NCBI RefSeq assembly: GCF_014650755.1
Contig: NZ_BMVO01000006.1
Location: forward strand, 124,001 to 188,000
DNA: 64,000 nt
Source of the DNA: Streptomyces chryseus
Lineage (GTDB): Bacteria; Actinomycetota; Actinomycetes; Streptomycetales; Streptomycetaceae
Direction: 5' to 3'
Shown here in pieces: positions 61,262 to 64,000 of this stretch. The stretch's first letter is position 1, and each line of letters opens with the position of its first letter. The notes beneath the pieces were generated by a model, which did not search any database, was not told the origin of the DNA, and saw only the letters and a program-made list of their open reading frames with translations. A program made the translations under genes and the position numbers.

Positions 61262-62242
61262 ATGCAGATCGGCTACAAGCTCGCCGCCGAGGCCTTCGGC
61301 CCGGCGGAGCTGGTGCGACAGGCGGTTCTGGCGGAACAGGCGGGCTTCGACTTCGTCGAGATCAGCGACCATTACCATCCCTGGCTCGACAACCAGGGCC
61401 ATTCGCCGTTCGCCTGGACCGTGCTGGGCGGCATCGCGGCGAAGACCTCACGGATCGGCCTGGCGACCGGCGTGACGTGCCCGACCGTGCGGTACCACCC
61501 GGCGATCGTCGCGCAGGCCGCAGCGACGCTCGCCCTGCTGTCGGACGGACGTTTCGTGCTCGGCGTCGGCTCGGGCGAGCGGCTCAACGAGCACGTCGTG
61601 GGTGTGGGCTTCCCGGACGCCGTCAGCACGCGTCACGAGATGCTGCGGGAGGCCCTGGAGATCATCCGTCTGCTGTGGAGCGGCGGGTACCGGTCGTACG
61701 ACGGCAAGCACCTGCGGCTGGAGGACGCCCGGGTGTTCGACCTGCCCGAGGAGCTGCCGCTGATCGCGGTGGCCGCGAGCGGTGGGGCGTCGACGCGGAT
61801 CGCGGCCGAACTCGGCGACGGTCTGTTCGCCAATGAGGACAAGCCGGAGATCGTCCGGCAGTACCGCGACGCGGGCGGCGACGGCCCGTGCTACGCGGAG
61901 GTGCCGATGGCCTGGGCGCCCGACGAGCGCACCGCGGCCAAGGCCGCGCTGGACACCTCGCGCTGGGCCGTGACCGGGTGGAAGGTGATGAGCGAGCTGC
62001 CCAACCCGGTCAATTTCGACGCGGCGACCTCGACGGTGCGCGAGGAGGACATCCTCGCGAAGTTCGCGTGCGGGACGGATCCGGCCCGGTACGTCGAGGT
62101 GGCGCAGCAGTTCGTCGACGCGGGCTTCGACCGTCTGGTCATGCAGAACGCGGGCCCCGACCCGGACGGCTTCATCGACTTCTACCAGCGGGAGCTCGCC
62201 GGTCGCATCGCCGGGCTGAAGCCGGGTGGCGACCGCGCCTGA
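61262..62242 (+). CDS. F420-dependent LLM-class oxidoreductase (TIGR03557-like)
   Basis: The 326-aa protein is a TIM barrel: QIGYKLAAEAFGPAELVRQA, FVEISDHYHPWLDNQGHSPF, GLATGVTCPTVRYHPAIVAQ, RFVLGVGSGERLNEHVVG, FDLPEELPLIAVAASGG and KFACGTDPARYVEVAQQF. These are features of F420-dependent glucose-6-phosphate-dehydrogenase-related enzymes. AGGAAGGGGAG precedes the ATG. It probably reduces or oxidises a small molecule with F420; the substrate is unknown. Confidence 0.9.
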   Translation: MQIGYKLAAEAFGPAELVRQAVLAEQAGFDFVEISDHYHPWLDNQGHSPFAWTVLGGIAAKTSRIGLATGVTCPTVRYHPAIVAQAAATLALLSDGRFVLGVGSGERLNEHVVGVGFPDAVSTRHEMLREALEIIRLLWSGGYRSYDGKHLRLEDARVFDLPEELPLIAVAASGGASTRIAAELGDGLFANEDKPEIVRQYRDAGGDGPCYAEVPMAWAPDERTAAKAALDTSRWAVTGWKVMSELPNPVNFDAATSTVREEDILAKFACGTDPARYVEVAQQFVDAGFDRLVMQNAGPDPDGFIDFYQRELAGRIAGLKPGGDRA

Positions 62243-62257
62243 CACCTGGGTACGGGA

Positions 62258-62291
62258 CCGCCCCGGCCCGCGCGAAGGCGGACCGGGGCGG
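62258..62291. terminator. Hairpin between LLM oxidoreductase and isocitrate dehydrogenase
   Basis: CCGCCCCGG (62258-62266) pairs with CCGGGGCGG (62283-62291) over a 16-nt loop. It lies between convergent genes. Confidence 0.55.
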
Positions 62292-62337
62292 AACGTCACG
62301 CCTGCGCGTCCGGCGGGACGCGGCAGGTGGCGTCGTG

Positions 62338-64000
<1,663 letters not shown>

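Overview
This is a very GC-rich window with almost exclusively G/C third codon positions, frequent GTG starts, AGGAGG-type ribosome sites and several leaderless genes. Families such as the streptophobe membrane protein, DUF6777, DUF6098, SPW-repeat and CsbD, and a monomeric NADP-isocitrate dehydrogenase, point to a Streptomyces chromosome. No tRNA, rRNA, CRISPR array, transposase or phage block was seen. All assignments rest on reading the sequence; no database search was run.

Layout. 1-2.4 kb: a nucleobase-type permease and amidohydrolase operon facing a TetR regulator across a perfect 37-nt operator. 2.4-5.4 kb: a chimeric secreted hydrolase/LuxR gene and a DHA2 drug exporter with its own operator. 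5.6-9.3 kb: AraC regulator, VOC protein, class II UvrA-like ATPase and ABM monooxygenase, which looks like a xenobiotic-resistance set. 9.4-16.7 kb: an NHLP-type peptide export locus (two ABC proteins, one with a C39 peptidase; an HlyD-like adaptor; a double-glycine precursor peptide with a Cys-free, Lys/Arg-free core) beside a divergent small lytic-transglycosylase-like gene. 16.7-18.1 kb: methyltransferase and SPW protein. 18.2-22.7 kb: a tight operon of an FHA-FHA-ABC transporter, a protein with eight T-(R/Q)-(V/I) motifs, and a Ser/Thr kinase. 22.7-25.4 kb: streptophobe and DUF6777 proteins. 25.5-28.8 kb: an orphan cytochrome oxidase subunit I, a small membrane protein and an epimerase.

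28.9-33.3 kb: a SigB-type sigma factor whose 3' end overlaps, tail to tail, a RsbW-like ATPase gene; then FUSC transporter, HAD phosphatase, CsbD, a small acidic protein and a VOC protein. 33.4-37.4 kb: a three-subunit molybdenum hydroxylase operon and a small membrane protein. 37.4-41.7 kb: a truncated GH1 beta-glucosidase, a LacI regulator and a GH3 beta-glucosidase with LacI-type operators. 41.9-46.1 kb: CBS protein, two SDR enzymes, MFS transporter. 46.1-58.2 kb: a minus-strand gene cluster for a heptose-containing, probably carbamoylated glycan (GmhA, HldE, GmhB, six glycosyltransferases, NodU-type carbamoyltransferase, UDP-glucuronate-decarboxylase-like epimerase). 58.4-64 kb: DUF6098, DUF2795, hemerythrin, a second CBS protein, an F420-type LLM oxidoreductase and the partial isocitrate dehydrogenase.

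The best candidates for something new are the kinase / TRVV-repeat / FHA-ABC module, the unmodified-looking NHLP peptide system, the heptose glycan cluster, and the hydrolase-LuxR chimera left by a deletion.
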